Positions 1 to 9,100 of a stretch of 64,000 nt of DNA are shown here, piece after piece; the stretch's first letter is position 1; every line of letters begins with the position of its first letter. Source of the DNA: Chloroflexota bacterium. Lineage in GTDB: Bacteria > Chloroflexota > Dehalococcoidia > Bin125. The notes below the pieces were generated by a model, which saw only the letters and a program-made list of their open reading frames with translations, searched no databases and was not told where the DNA came from. Both the position numbers and the translations under genes were made by a program. The DNA is taken from assembly GCA_028874365.1 (NCBI GenBank), contig JAPPJZ010000008.1:1-64000 (forward strand), written 5' to 3'.

Positions 1-2686
1 TCGGTGGGAAGGCCTCGTCCTGGACGCGCTCGATCGCGTCGATGTCGAGCTTGCCCAGGTCGCGCTGCTCGTTGGGCAGCGTGTGCCGGGTCATCACCGC
101 GCGGGCACGGCGCTCTTCTAGCGGTGCATCGTCGAGGAAGCCGAAGGGGTTGATGTTGATGATGCTTTGCGCCATGCCCGACGGCGTCACTGTGTCGCGG
201 GCGTGGAGCCGAATCTCGCCGCGTTCGATCCGCTCCAGCACGCCGATCAGCGCGTCGGTATCCACAGCCTCGTGCAGGCAGTCGTCCATGGTCTGGGCGA
301 TCAGCGGGTGGTCGGGAACCTCGAGCGGTCCGGCCAGGTTCTCCTGGCAACCGACCTGGGCAGGGAAGACAGCCGCCAGCAGGTCGTCGGCGATCATCCG
401 CTGCAGGTAAGGCGGCACTTCCTTTGCCCCCCGGCGTCGGGGGACGGCCAGCGCCCGAGTCGCGGCCCAACGCCAGCGGGTGTTCCAGAATGGCGCATAG
501 AGCACGGCCTGGCGCAGCGACTGTTCCGCGTTGTCGGACTTGAGGTACTCGAACGCCTCCTCCAGCGGAAATGACTGAGTTGGACCCAGAGAGAGCAGGA
601 TGCCCTCCTCGTTGGCCGCGGCCTGCAGCTCAAAATCGAAGCGGACGCAGAATCGCTTGCGCAGCGCGAGTCCCCAGGCGCGGTTGACGCCCGATCCGAA
701 CGGCGCGTGCACGACCAGCTGCTGCCCGCCGGATTCGTCGAAGAAGCGCTCGAAGACGACGTCGGTGTCCGAGGGCATCACCTGCAGCGATTCCTGAGCC
801 TCGGCCAGGTACTCGACCATTTGCTCGGCTGCGATCGCTTGCATGTGGCACTCGCGTTGGAGGAAGCGTGATGCAGACTCTGGATCGTCGGCCATCGCGC
901 CGATCTCGCGCCTCAGCTCGCCCACGGCTGCGGAAAGCTCGATGCTGCGGCCCGGCGCTTCGCCCAGCCAGAAGGGGATCGTCGGCGGTGCGCCGTGCGC
1001 GTCCTCGACTCGGACGATGCCCTTGTTCTCGACCCGGCGAATCCTCCACGAGGTGCTGCCCAGCAGGAAGATGTCGCCGGCGGCCGTTTCGATCGCGAAG
1101 TCCTCGTTGACCGTGCCGATGAACGCGCCTTCGGGCTCCTTGATCACGCGGTAATCGCCGGTTTCGGGGATCGTGCCGCCGTTGAGGATCGCCGTCATCC
1201 GCGCCGCGCGGCGCGGCTTGACGACGCCGTTGATCCGGTCGCGATGCAGCAGCGGATTGGAGCGCCCGCCGCCCTCGCCGATGCCCGTGGCGAGCATCTC
1301 GACCGTCTCGTCAAAGGCGAAACGTTCAAGTTGGCCGTATGGCGCGGCACGGCGCATCATCGCGTAGAGCTCATCTTCCCGCCATTCCTCTTCCGACGCG
1401 GTCTCAGCGACGATCTGCTGCGCCAACACCTCGATGGGCGCCTTGGGCTGGCAAATGCGGTCGAGGTCACCGCGCTCGACCGCGCGCACCATCGCCGCGC
1501 ACTCGATCAGCTCGTCCAGCGCCGTCGGCAACAGCGCGCCATGTGGGATCAGCCCCAGCGCGTGACCCGAGCGTCCGACCCGTTGGAGGAACGTGGCAAT
1601 CCGCCGCGGCGAGCCGATCTGACAGACCAGATCGACCGAGCCGATGTCGATGCCCAGTTCCAGCGAGGCCGTCGCCACGACCGCCTTCAGGTCGCCCGAC
1701 TTGAGCCGCTGCTCCATCACATGGCGGCGCTCCTTGGAGAGCGAGCCGTGGTGTCCGGAGACGTGTTCCTTGCCCACGCGAATGCCCAGCTCGTGCGCCA
1801 CGCGTTCGGCCAGCGAGCGTCGGTTGACGAAGATCAAGGTCGTCCGATGCTGCAGGATCAGCTCGGCCAATCGGTCGTAGACCGCGCCCCAGTGTTCGTG
1901 CGTGGCCAGCGCCTGCAGCGGCGCGTCCGTGGTCTCAATCCAGAGCTTGAGTTCGCGCCGGTGGCCGAGATCGAGGATGCGGCAGGGCAATGGCTGCCCC
2001 GACTCGTCCAGACCGGTCAGAAAGGAGGCGATCTCGCTCATCGGTTTCTGCGTGGCCGAGAGGCCGATGCGGGTCGGGCGCTGCTCTGCGACATGGTCGA
2101 GCCGCGCCAGCGTCAGCGAGAGGTGCGAGCCGCGTTTGTCGCGCACGACGGCGTGAATTTCGTCAACGATCACCGTGCGAACCGTGCGCAGGATCTCCCG
2201 CGAACGCTTCGCCGTCAGCATCAGGTAGAGCGACTCCGGCGTCGTGATCAGGATCTGCGGCGGCCGCTTGACGATCGCCTGCCGTTCGGCCTGCGTCGTA
2301 TCGCCCGTGCGCAGTCCCATGCGAATCCGGGGCAACTCGACACCGCGCTCGTCGGCCAACTGCCGTATCTCGGTCAGCGGTTCCTCGAGGTTGCGGCGGA
2401 TGTCGTTGGAGAGCGCCTTGAGCGGCGAAATGTAGAGAATCCGTACCTCGTCGGGTAACTCGCCGCCCTCACCCTCCCTGATCAACTCATCGATCCCCGC
2501 CAGGAACGCAGTCAGCGTCTTGCCCGACCCCGTCGGAGCGGCGATCAGGCAGTCATCCCCCGTCCGGATCGCCGGCCAGCCGTCTTCCTGCGCAAACGTC
2601 GGTTCGCCAAAGCGATCGACGAACCAGTCCCGGACCATCGGGTGAAACGCGTCGAGGACAGAGGATGAAGTAGCGGTCTGGCTCAT
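1..2686 (-). CDS. lhr: Lhr-family DEAD/DEAH-box helicase, C-terminus outside the window
   Basis: Reading the minus strand from ATG at 2686 gives an open frame of about 895 codons that is still open at base 1. It begins MSQTATSSSVLDAFHP, typical of Lhr proteins. Visible motifs are Walker A APTGSGKT (residues ~50-57), DEIH box near residue 170, motif III SAT, and motif VI QRVGRSGH, followed by the winged-helix and beta-barrel part of the Lhr core. The family is an ATP-dependent 3'-5' DNA/RNA-DNA helicase implicated in DNA repair. Full Lhr is ~1,400-1,500 aa and Lhr-Core ~900, so how much is missing is unknown. A TACGAT -10-like box lies at 2696-2701, 9 nt before the ATG. Confidence 0.93.
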   Translation of the reverse strand, partial: MSQTATSSSVLDAFHPMVRDWFVDRFGEPTFAQEDGWPAIRTGDDCLIAAPTGSGKTLTAFLAGIDELIREGEGGELPDEVRILYISPLKALSNDIRRNLEEPLTEIRQLADERGVELPRIRMGLRTGDTTQAERQAIVKRPPQILITTPESLYLMLTAKRSREILRTVRTVIVDEIHAVVRDKRGSHLSLTLARLDHVAEQRPTRIGLSATQKPMSEIASFLTGLDESGQPLPCRILDLGHRRELKLWIETTDAPLQALATHEHWGAVYDRLAELILQHRTTLIFVNRRSLAERVAHELGIRVGKEHVSGHHGSLSKERRHVMEQRLKSGDLKAVVATASLELGIDIGSVDLVCQIGSPRRIATFLQRVGRSGHALGLIPHGALLPTALDELIECAAMVRAVERGDLDRICQPKAPIEVLAQQIVAETASEEEWREDELYAMMRRAAPYGQLERFAFDETVEMLATGIGEGGGRSNPLLHRDRINGVVKPRRAARMTAILNGGTIPETGDYRVIKEPEGAFIGTVNEDFAIETAAGDIFLLGSTSWRIRRVENKGIVRVEDAHGAPPTIPFWLGEAPGRSIELSAAVGELRREIGAMADDPESASRFLQRECHMQAIAAEQMVEYLAEAQESLQVMPSDTDVVFERFFDESGGQQLVVHAPFGSGVNRAWGLALRKRFCVRFDFELQAAANEEGILLSLGPTQSFPLEEAFEYLKSDNAEQSLRQAVLYAPFWNTRWRWAATRALAVPRRRGAKEVPPYLQRMIADDLLAAVFPAQVGCQENLAGPLEVPDHPLIAQTMDDCLHEAVDTDALIGVLERIERGEIRLHARDTVTPSGMAQSIININPFGFLDDAPLEERRARAVMTRHTLPNEQRDLGKLDIDAIERVQDEAFPP

Positions 2687-2785
2687 ATGTTCCGTATCGT
2701 AGCGGAGGCGTCCACCTTCCGGGGGCATTTGGATCGAGAGTTAACCTGAGTCACAGTACCGCTGAGAGTCGATGGAGACGTTCAG

Positions 2786-4102
2786 ATGACCACCAACGGC
2801 ACAATCAACTGGCAACCGATCTTCGACGAAGCCCTCGACTACTTCGTCAACTACCTCCAGATCGACACCACCAACCCGCCCGGCAACGAAAAGCCGGCGG
2901 CTCGTTGGATGGGCAAGATCCTGTCCGAGGCGGGGATGGAGGTCGAATACGTCGAGATTCAGCCCAACCGGGAAGCGATCTTTGCCTGGCTGCGCGGGGA
3001 CGGCTCCAAGCGGCCGATGATGCTCTGCAACCACCTGGATGTCGTCCCGGTCGAGGAGGAGTACTGGACCAAGCCGGCGTTTGAGGGCTACATCGAGGAC
3101 GGCAAGATCTACGGCCGCGGCACCGTCGACATGAAGGGCTGCGGGATCATGCATCTGATGACGATGCTGCTGCTCAAGCGCACCGACGCCCCCTTAACCC
3201 GCGACCTCGTCTTCTGCGGCGTCCCCGACGAAGAGGCCGGTTCGGTCTGGGGCATGGAGTGGCTCTGCAAGAACCGCCCAGACCTCGTCGATGTCGAGTT
3301 CGAGCTGTCCGAGGGCGGTTCCGGCTCGACTCAGTTGATGGGCGAGGAAGCCAACATCTTCTCGGTCGCAACCAATGAGAAGGACATCTGCTGGCTCAAG
3401 CTGACCTCGATAGGCACGCCCGGACACGGTTCGCGACCGCACTACGACAACTCGGCCGTGCACCTCGTCAACGCGCTGCACAAGCTGGCCGCTTGGGAGC
3501 GGCCCGTCACGATCACACCCTCGACCCAGGTCTGGCTCGACCGGCTGATCGAGGAGGGCCACATCCCGCCAATCAAGGACGCGGAGGAGTTGAGCGCGCA
3601 CGTCATCGATCACCCCGGCACGCACGCGATGTTCATCAACACGCTGAACGTGACGATGATCAACAGCGGGATCAAGGCCAACGTGATTCCGGCCAAGTCG
3701 GAAGCGACGATCGATTGCCGCCTGCTGCCCGGCCAGGATCGCGAGGACTGGCGCCAGCAGGTGATCGACGTAATCGACGACGATCGGATCGAGGTCGAGT
3801 TCTCAGGCTGGGACCAGGAGCAGCCGGTCGAGGTCGATTGGGACACCGAGCTCTATCGCACCATTGAGACGGTCGTCAACGATGCGGTCGAGGACGCCAC
3901 CGTCGTGCCATCGACCTGCGTCGGCGGCACCGACAACCGGTTCCTGCGCCAGCAGGGCATCCCCGCCTACGGCTTCATCCCTGTGCTGCTCAGTCCCGAG
4001 GAAGCCGCCGGCTTCCACGGCAACGACGAGCACATGACGCTCGAAAACTTCAACATGGGCGTCGAGCTGACCTACGAGATCGTGCGTCGGATGGTGACGT
4101 AG
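2786..4102 (+). CDS. M20-family metallopeptidase / deacylase
   Basis: 438 aa, the usual length for the ArgE/DapE/ACY1/CPG2 superfamily of zinc-dependent hydrolases that cleave amide bonds of N-acyl amino acids or small peptides. Metal and catalytic residues are visible: H83 and D85 in CNHLDVVP, D115 in GRGTVDMKG, the E149-E150 pair in DEEAG, and H411 in the C-terminal GFHGNDEH. The central stretch (about 190-300, including GTPGHGSRPH) is the dimerisation/lid domain. ATG 2786 has a GGAG at 2774-2777. No signal peptide is seen, so it is cytosolic. The exact substrate cannot be told. Its stop lies 8 bp from the end of the convergent NIPSNAP-like gene. Confidence 0.93.
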   Translation: MTTNGTINWQPIFDEALDYFVNYLQIDTTNPPGNEKPAARWMGKILSEAGMEVEYVEIQPNREAIFAWLRGDGSKRPMMLCNHLDVVPVEEEYWTKPAFEGYIEDGKIYGRGTVDMKGCGIMHLMTMLLLKRTDAPLTRDLVFCGVPDEEAGSVWGMEWLCKNRPDLVDVEFELSEGGSGSTQLMGEEANIFSVATNEKDICWLKLTSIGTPGHGSRPHYDNSAVHLVNALHKLAAWERPVTITPSTQVWLDRLIEEGHIPPIKDAEELSAHVIDHPGTHAMFINTLNVTMINSGIKANVIPAKSEATIDCRLLPGQDREDWRQQVIDVIDDDRIEVEFSGWDQEQPVEVDWDTELYRTIETVVNDAVEDATVVPSTCVGGTDNRFLRQQGIPAYGFIPVLLSPEEAAGFHGNDEHMTLENFNMGVELTYEIVRRMVT

Positions 4103-4110
4103 CCAGAGCG

Positions 4111-4782
4111 CTACTGCAGCTTGGAGTAGGGCAGCGGGTTGAGGAAGTACAGGTCTTCTTCGGGGGCGTGCTCTCGCAGCGGACCGATGATGTCCTTCAG
4201 CGGGTCTCCTGGCTGGTAGTCCATCATCACCCCCGGGCCCTGGGGCATAATCCAGAGGTCGGTCAGCTCCCCGGTTCGGCCAATGCGCGAGGCGTAGGCG
4301 GTCGCCAGCTGCAGGGCGCCGGTGCCGTCCATCGTGTCGACCAGGCCGCCGATCGTCTTGATCGCGGGCAGCAGTCCGCCGGTCGCCGTCTGCAGAACGG
4401 CGAGCATGTACTGGCGCGGCTGGTCCGGGTTGGCGTCGAGCGCGGCCTGCAACCGCTCCTCCGTGCCGTACGAGACCGTGTTGGCGAACTTCGTCACCTC
4501 CTCGATCTCAATCTCGCCGCGCAGTTTGTCGACCGCCGACCAGAGCGCTGTGTCCTGGCCCAATGAGTTGAGGCATTCCTCGGCGTGGGCCATGCTCTCG
4601 TATCGGTGGATCGACAGGTCCCAGCCCATCTCGCCGCCGGTCACCTTCCAGGCGCCGAACAGGTCGATGCCGTGGCGCTCCATGGCCGGCATAACGGTGT
4701 CGGCGTAGAAGTCGACGAACAGGTCGAAGGCGGTGTTGGTGATCGGCTTGATGCGGTGTCGAACTTCGAGAAAGACGGCCAT
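4111..4782 (-). CDS. NIPSNAP-like dimeric alpha/beta-barrel protein
   Basis: 223 aa without signal peptide or membrane segments. The N-terminal half (MAVFLEVRHRIKP to about residue 100) has the pattern of a NIPSNAP/ferredoxin-like dimeric barrel (FVDFYADTVMPAMERHGIDLFGAWKV), and the C-terminal half looks like a second, diverged copy of the same fold. Such proteins are small-molecule-binding or monooxygenase-like; no catalytic function is assigned. ATG 4782 follows AAGGAG. It lies 37 bp downstream of the luciferase-like oxidoreductase on the same strand, so the two are probably co-transcribed and may act on related substrates (inference). Confidence 0.75.
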   Translation of the reverse strand: MAVFLEVRHRIKPITNTAFDLFVDFYADTVMPAMERHGIDLFGAWKVTGGEMGWDLSIHRYESMAHAEECLNSLGQDTALWSAVDKLRGEIEIEEVTKFANTVSYGTEERLQAALDANPDQPRQYMLAVLQTATGGLLPAIKTIGGLVDTMDGTGALQLATAYASRIGRTGELTDLWIMPQGPGVMMDYQPGDPLKDIIGPLREHAPEEDLYFLNPLPYSKLQ

Positions 4783-4819
4783 GATCCACTCCTTGAATGT
4801 GAGTTGGGCTGGAGGCAGG

Positions 4820-5722
4820 CTAGAGGCTCGGCGCCAGCGCCGCGATGAACTCGCGGGTTCGCTGGCGCTCCTCGGCGTCGACCCCTTCGAATGCGGCGTA
4901 GAAGTCGGTCACGCCAATCTCCCGCCAGCGCAGGAGTTCGCGCTCAACCTCCTCCTCGCTGCCCACGATTGAGACGCCGGCCGGGTCGTCGGCGCCGGAC
5001 CCCTGGATCACGCGTTGGTAGGACGGCAGCGTGTTGTACATCGCGTATGCCTTCGAGATGCGCTCGCGAGTACCGTCGGGGTCGGCGGTCACCGATATCG
5101 GAACCCCGGCGATCACGCGCGGCTCGGGCTTGCCCGCTTCGCTGGCGGCGCCGCTCATTTCCGGGATGACGACCTCCTCAATCCACTTCGGGCCGGCCAG
5201 CCAGAGCGCGGTGCCATCGGCCAGACGTCCGGTCACGCGCAGCATCTGTGGTCCCAGCGCGGCGACGATCACGGGCGGCGGTTCACAGTCCGGAAGTTCG
5301 ACCTGCGAGTGCACCTCGAACGCTGCACCGGAGTGATGCACGACCTCGCCGCGCATCAGGGGGACGAGGATCTCCAGGTATTCACGCATGTGCCGCACGA
5401 CGCTGCTGAAGTCGAGTCCCCAGGAGTCCTTGATCACGACCTCGTGCGAGAGGCCCAGGCCGAGCGTGAAGCGGCCGCCGGCCGCGGCATTGACGGCCAG
5501 GGCCTGCTGCGCCATCGCGACCGGATGGCGCGTGTAGGTCGGGATCACGTAGGTGCCCAGTTCGATCTCGGAGGTTTCGCCCGCCGCCAGCGCCAGCACG
5601 GTCATCGCGTCGTGCGCCATCGACGGCAGGAACGCCCCCGCGAAGCCGTCCGCTTCCAGTTGTTTGACGGCGTCAATCTTGCCGGCGAGCGTGGTGGCGT
5701 TGGGCGGAGCGAGGATGCGCAT
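4820..5722 (-). CDS. LLM-class flavin-dependent (probably F420-type) oxidoreductase
   Basis: 300 aa, a single luciferase-like TIM barrel. Family features are the strand-1 MRILAPPNATTLAGKIDAV, strand-3/4 segment EIELGTYVIPTYTRHPVAMA, RFTLGLGLSHEVVI, and a C-terminal IVGSEEEVERELLRWREIGVTDF substrate-channel region. Length and pattern fit the F420-dependent branch of short LLM enzymes rather than two-component FMNH2 monooxygenases; the substrate is unknown. Start ATG 5722 gives a typical N-terminus. It heads a two-gene unit with the NIPSNAP-like gene and is divergent from the alpha/beta hydrolase cluster. Confidence 0.88.
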   Translation of the reverse strand: MRILAPPNATTLAGKIDAVKQLEADGFAGAFLPSMAHDAMTVLALAAGETSEIELGTYVIPTYTRHPVAMAQQALAVNAAAGGRFTLGLGLSHEVVIKDSWGLDFSSVVRHMREYLEILVPLMRGEVVHHSGAAFEVHSQVELPDCEPPPVIVAALGPQMLRVTGRLADGTALWLAGPKWIEEVVIPEMSGAASEAGKPEPRVIAGVPISVTADPDGTRERISKAYAMYNTLPSYQRVIQGSGADDPAGVSIVGSEEEVERELLRWREIGVTDFYAAFEGVDAEERQRTREFIAALAPSL

Positions 5723-5789
5723 CGTGGACTTCCCGGGAACTTGGACCGAACGAGATCGGAATGTTCGCAGTATCGCGCACGAATGTCGC

Positions 5790-5795
5790 TAGCCT
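5790..5795 (+). promoter_or_regulatory. -10-like box TAGCCT before the hydrolase cluster
   Basis: TAGCCT lies 42 nt upstream of ATG 5838. The same hexamer family (TAG[CG][CA]T) recurs upstream of many genes in this window. No convincing TTGACA-like -35 is present at 16-18 bp. Assigned from position and recurrence only. Confidence 0.4.
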
Positions 5796-5837
5796 GCGTT
5801 GCGACAGAATCCAGCAACACGGACAGGACTGATTCAG

Positions 5838-6737
5838 ATGGCATCCGAAGAACTGCAGAAGGTACTCGCACTGATGGCGGAGCGACCGCTCGGCGCCGGC
5901 AATCCCACGCTCGAAGAGATGCGTGCTGGCATGGAGGCGGGATCATTCCCGGCCACCGAGGCCGCGACCGTGACGCCGGTTGAAGCCAACGGCGTACCCG
6001 GCGAGTGGGTCACCGTCCCCGAGTCCGACCCGAATCGCCGACTCCTCTATGTCCACGGCGGCGGCTATGTAATCGGTTCCGCGGTCACCCACCGACGGCT
6101 GTGCGAGGACATCGCTCGCGCCGGCGGCTGCGCCGTGCTCAACCTCGACTACCGCCTCGCGCCAGAGCATCCCTTCCCCGCCGCGGTCGAGGATGCGATT
6201 GAAGGGCTCAAGTTCATCCAGTCGAACGGCCCGCACGGCGAGGGCGCGGCAGAATCGACCTTCGTCGCAGGCGACTCGGCCGGCGGCGGCCTCACCCTGG
6301 CCACCCTGCTCACGGCTCGTGAGCAGGGCGTCGATCAGCCCAACGCGGCGATCGGCATCTCGGCCTGGACGGATCTGGCAATCACCGGCGAGACGATCCA
6401 GACTCGAGCGGGCATCGACCCCTTGATCACCGACAACGCCATGGTCGAGGGCATGGCGGCGCAGTATCTCGGTGGTGCCGACGCCACGGACCCGCTCGCC
6501 TCGCCGCTCTACGCCGACTACGCCGGACTGCCGCCGCTGCTGCTGCAGGTCGGCGACGCGGAAGTGCTGCTCTCCGACACGACCCGGGTGACCGAGAAGG
6601 CCCGCGCGGCCGGGGTCGACGTGGTGGAGGAAGTCTGGGACGAGATGTTCCACGTCTGGCACCAGTTCGCGCCGATGCTGCCCGAGGGCCAGCAAGCGGT
6701 CAACCGAATCGGCGAGTTCATCAACCAGCACGCCTAG
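5838..6737 (+). CDS. alpha/beta hydrolase, HSL-type (tandem copy 1)
   Basis: 299 aa esterase/lipase of the hormone-sensitive-lipase family. Oxyanion motif HGGG is at residues 73-76, nucleophile elbow GDSAGG has S147, and the catalytic His is in the C-terminal FHVWHQ. The acid is probably in the conserved ExLLSD segment. ATG 5838 was chosen over an upstream in-frame codon at 5799 because the next two genes begin with the matching MASEELQKV / MPSEEYHQV. It is the first of three tandem paralogues separated by 39 and 37 bp, almost certainly one operon. Expected to hydrolyse short-chain or bulky esters in the cytosol; no signal peptide. Confidence 0.93.
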   Translation: MASEELQKVLALMAERPLGAGNPTLEEMRAGMEAGSFPATEAATVTPVEANGVPGEWVTVPESDPNRRLLYVHGGGYVIGSAVTHRRLCEDIARAGGCAVLNLDYRLAPEHPFPAAVEDAIEGLKFIQSNGPHGEGAAESTFVAGDSAGGGLTLATLLTAREQGVDQPNAAIGISAWTDLAITGETIQTRAGIDPLITDNAMVEGMAAQYLGGADATDPLASPLYADYAGLPPLLLQVGDAEVLLSDTTRVTEKARAAGVDVVEEVWDEMFHVWHQFAPMLPEGQQAVNRIGEFINQHA

Positions 6738-6776
6738 AGCACCACTTGGGCGTCACCGCGGGAACGGAGTCCGACG

Positions 6777-7676
6777 ATGGCGTCGGAAGAGCTCCAGAAG
6801 GTTCTGGAACTGATCGCGAGCCGGCCTGCGCTCGAGGGCACCCCAACCCTCGAGCAGATGCGCGCAAACATGGAGTCGCACGCCTTCCCGGCAACAGCGG
6901 CGGCGACCGTGACGCCCGTCAATGCCAACGGCGTCGCCGGCGAGTGGGTTGTGGTGGCCGAGTCGGACCCGAAGCGGCGGGTGCTCTACTTCCATGGCGG
7001 CGGGTACGTATTCGGCTCGCCACTGACGCATCGGCGCCTCTGTGAAGACATCGCTCGGGCCGGCCGCTGCGCGGTCCTCAACCTCGACTACCGCCTCGCA
7101 CCCGAGCATCCCTTCCCGGCCGCAGTCGACGACGCCATCGCGGGCCTCAAGTTCATTCGAGCGAATGGGCCCGACGACGTCGGTCAGCCCGAGTCAACGT
7201 TCGTCGCCGGAGACTCGGCCGGCGGCGGACTGACGCTCGCCACATTGTTGGCCGCTCGTGACCAGGCCATCGAACAGCCCAACGCGGCCGTCGCGATCTC
7301 CCCGTGGACGGATCTTGCGAACACCGGGGAGTCGGTCACCTCGCTCGCGGATGACGATCCGCAGAAGAGCAGCGTGCCGATGCTCGAGCATTTGGCCGCT
7401 CAATATCTGGGCGGCGCCGACGCCGAGAATCCGCTCGCCTCTCCGCTCTATGCCGACTACGCCGGGCTGCCCCCGCTACTGCTGCAGGTCGGCGGTCCCG
7501 AGATGCTCCTCTCGGACACGACGCGAGCCGCGGAACGCGCCCGCGCTGCCGGCGTCGAGGTTGTCGAGGAGGTGTGGGACGAGATGTTCCACGTCTGGCA
7601 CCTGTACGCGCCGATGCTGCCCGAGGGCCAGGAAGCGATCGAGCGGATCGGCGAGTTCATCAGGCAACACGCGTAG
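6777..7676 (+). CDS. alpha/beta hydrolase, HSL-type (tandem copy 2)
   Basis: 299 aa and strikingly similar to the preceding gene along its whole length (same MASEELQKVL start, NLDYRLAPEHPFPAAV, GDSAGGG and PLYADYAGLPPLLLQVG segments), so this is a recent tandem duplicate. HGGG, GDSAGG and the C-terminal FHVWH histidine are intact. Where copy 1 has VGDAEVL, copy 2 has VGGPEML, a change next to the presumed catalytic acid that may alter activity or specificity. ATG 6777 has GGAG at 6766-6769. Confidence 0.93.
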   Translation: MASEELQKVLELIASRPALEGTPTLEQMRANMESHAFPATAAATVTPVNANGVAGEWVVVAESDPKRRVLYFHGGGYVFGSPLTHRRLCEDIARAGRCAVLNLDYRLAPEHPFPAAVDDAIAGLKFIRANGPDDVGQPESTFVAGDSAGGGLTLATLLAARDQAIEQPNAAVAISPWTDLANTGESVTSLADDDPQKSSVPMLEHLAAQYLGGADAENPLASPLYADYAGLPPLLLQVGGPEMLLSDTTRAAERARAAGVEVVEEVWDEMFHVWHLYAPMLPEGQEAIERIGEFIRQHA

Positions 7677-7713
7677 CGTCGCCGCACGCGGCGGCCGGAA
7701 GCAGGAGAAGGCC

Positions 7714-8634
7714 ATGCCATCCGAGGAATACCACCAGGTCGTCGAAGCGATGAAGTCTCAGGCCGACAGCATGATCGGAACGGAACTGAGCATCGCGGAG
7801 CAGCGATCGGCGATGGAAGCGGGCTTCAGCTTCCCGCTGCAGGACGATATCTCGCTCACCGCGGTTGACGCCAACGGTGTGCTCGGCGAGTGGACCGTGT
7901 TGCCCGAGTCCGATCCCAATCGCCGCCTGCTCTACGTGCACGGCGGCGGCTACGTGCTCGGATCGATCGGGACGCACCGCAGACTGGTCGCCGACATCTG
8001 TCGGGCGGCGGGCTGCGTGGCGCTCAACCTGGACTATCGCCTGGCGCCGGAGCACGTCTTCCCGGCCGCCGTTGACGACGCAATCACCGGGCTCGAGTAC
8101 ATCTGGGCCAATGGACCAGTCGAGCCGGGCGAGGCGGAAGCGGTGTTTGTCGGCGGCGACTCGGCCGGCGGCGGCCTGATGCTGGCCACGCTGCTCGCCG
8201 CCCGCGAGCGCGGCGTGCGCATGCCCACCGGCGGCATCGGTCTCTCCCCCTGGGCCGACCTCGCCGCCGGACCCGAGGAGCTGTCCGCATTCGGACTCGA
8301 GGATCCGACGATCCCCGACAACACCACCGCCATCACGGCCTCTCAGGGCTGGGCCGCCATGTACGCCGGCGATGCCGACCGTAGCGACCCGTTGCTCTCC
8401 CCCGTCTTCGCCGACTACGACGGAATCTGTCCCCTGCTCCTGCAGGCCGGAGCCGTCGAGATGATCTGCAGGGACACGGAACGAGTCGCCGCCCGGGCGC
8501 GCGAGGCAGGCGTCGAAGTCGTCGAAGAAATCTGGGACGACATGTTCCACGTCTGGCAAGCGTTCGCCCCCATGCTCCCCGAAGGCCAGCAGGCAATCGA
8601 TCACATCGGCGAATGGATCCGCGACCGCTCCTAG
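7714..8634 (+). CDS. alpha/beta hydrolase, HSL-type (tandem copy 3)
   Basis: 306 aa, more diverged than copies 1 and 2 but collinear with them: HGGGYVLG, NLDYRLAPEH, GGDSAGGG and FHVWQ (here WQ instead of WH after the catalytic H). The loop before the C-terminal acid reads AGAVEMICRD. ATG 7714 was chosen by alignment to the paralogues and has AGGAG at 7703-7707; the frame is open much further upstream, but that part is a shadow of copy 2. Its stop TAG shares CTAG (8631-8634) with the convergent DUF488 gene. Confidence 0.9.
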   Translation: MPSEEYHQVVEAMKSQADSMIGTELSIAEQRSAMEAGFSFPLQDDISLTAVDANGVLGEWTVLPESDPNRRLLYVHGGGYVLGSIGTHRRLVADICRAAGCVALNLDYRLAPEHVFPAAVDDAITGLEYIWANGPVEPGEAEAVFVGGDSAGGGLMLATLLAARERGVRMPTGGIGLSPWADLAAGPEELSAFGLEDPTIPDNTTAITASQGWAAMYAGDADRSDPLLSPVFADYDGICPLLLQAGAVEMICRDTERVAARAREAGVEVVEEIWDDMFHVWQAFAPMLPEGQQAIDHIGEWIRDRS

Positions 8635-9080
8635 AGGTGGATGATCTCGACCTCACCCCAACGCCGCTGTAAGTACTCGGCCGCCAGCCGACGATGGCAT
8701 CGTTCCGGCGTGTCCTCACTGCAAAGCAGCACCCCGTCGTCGAACAGCGCTCGCTCCAGTTCGTGTTCAACCCGACGCTCCGCCAGCAGTCCGAGATAGC
8801 GCTCGGCGTACTCGTCCCACGTCATGTCGCCGGCCCGATAGCTCTTGAACAGCTCGTCCGACGGCGCTAGCTCGGAAACATGGACATAGTCCATGCCGCA
8901 CAGACGTTGGAGCAGGAACTGGAAGTCGCCGTCTGACTTCGAGACCTTGGCAAAGCCGGCCAACTGTGAAGACGGTCGCAATCGCACATCAATGACGCGC
9001 TTCGCGCCGCATGGTCCCAGCAGTTCCTCAAAGAACTCACGGGCCGACTTCCGGGTGAAGCCGATCGTGTAGAGCCTCAT
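8631..9080 (-). CDS. DUF488-family protein
   Basis: 149 aa. The start MRLYTIGFTRKSAREFFELL-like region, VIDVRLRPSSQLAGFAK and the C-terminal LLCSEDTPERCHRRLAAEYL (a Cys-containing CxE/HR motif) are hallmarks of DUF488, a small cytosolic family of unknown biochemical role. It lies 20 bp downstream of the CoA-transferase gene on the same strand and probably belongs to its transcript. Its stop overlaps the hydrolase stop by the four bases CTAG. Confidence 0.88.
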   Translation of the reverse strand: MRLYTIGFTRKSAREFFEELLGPCGAKRVIDVRLRPSSQLAGFAKVSKSDGDFQFLLQRLCGMDYVHVSELAPSDELFKSYRAGDMTWDEYAERYLGLLAERRVEHELERALFDDGVLLCSEDTPERCHRRLAAEYLQRRWGEVEIIHL

Positions 9081-9100
9081 CGCCCGACGGTCGCCCCCGA

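Noticed and set aside
995-2458. 487-codon plus-strand open frame over the helicase
   Set aside because: It mirrors the Lhr helicase codons on the other strand, is Arg/Gln/Asp-rich with no domain, and lacks a ribosome site.
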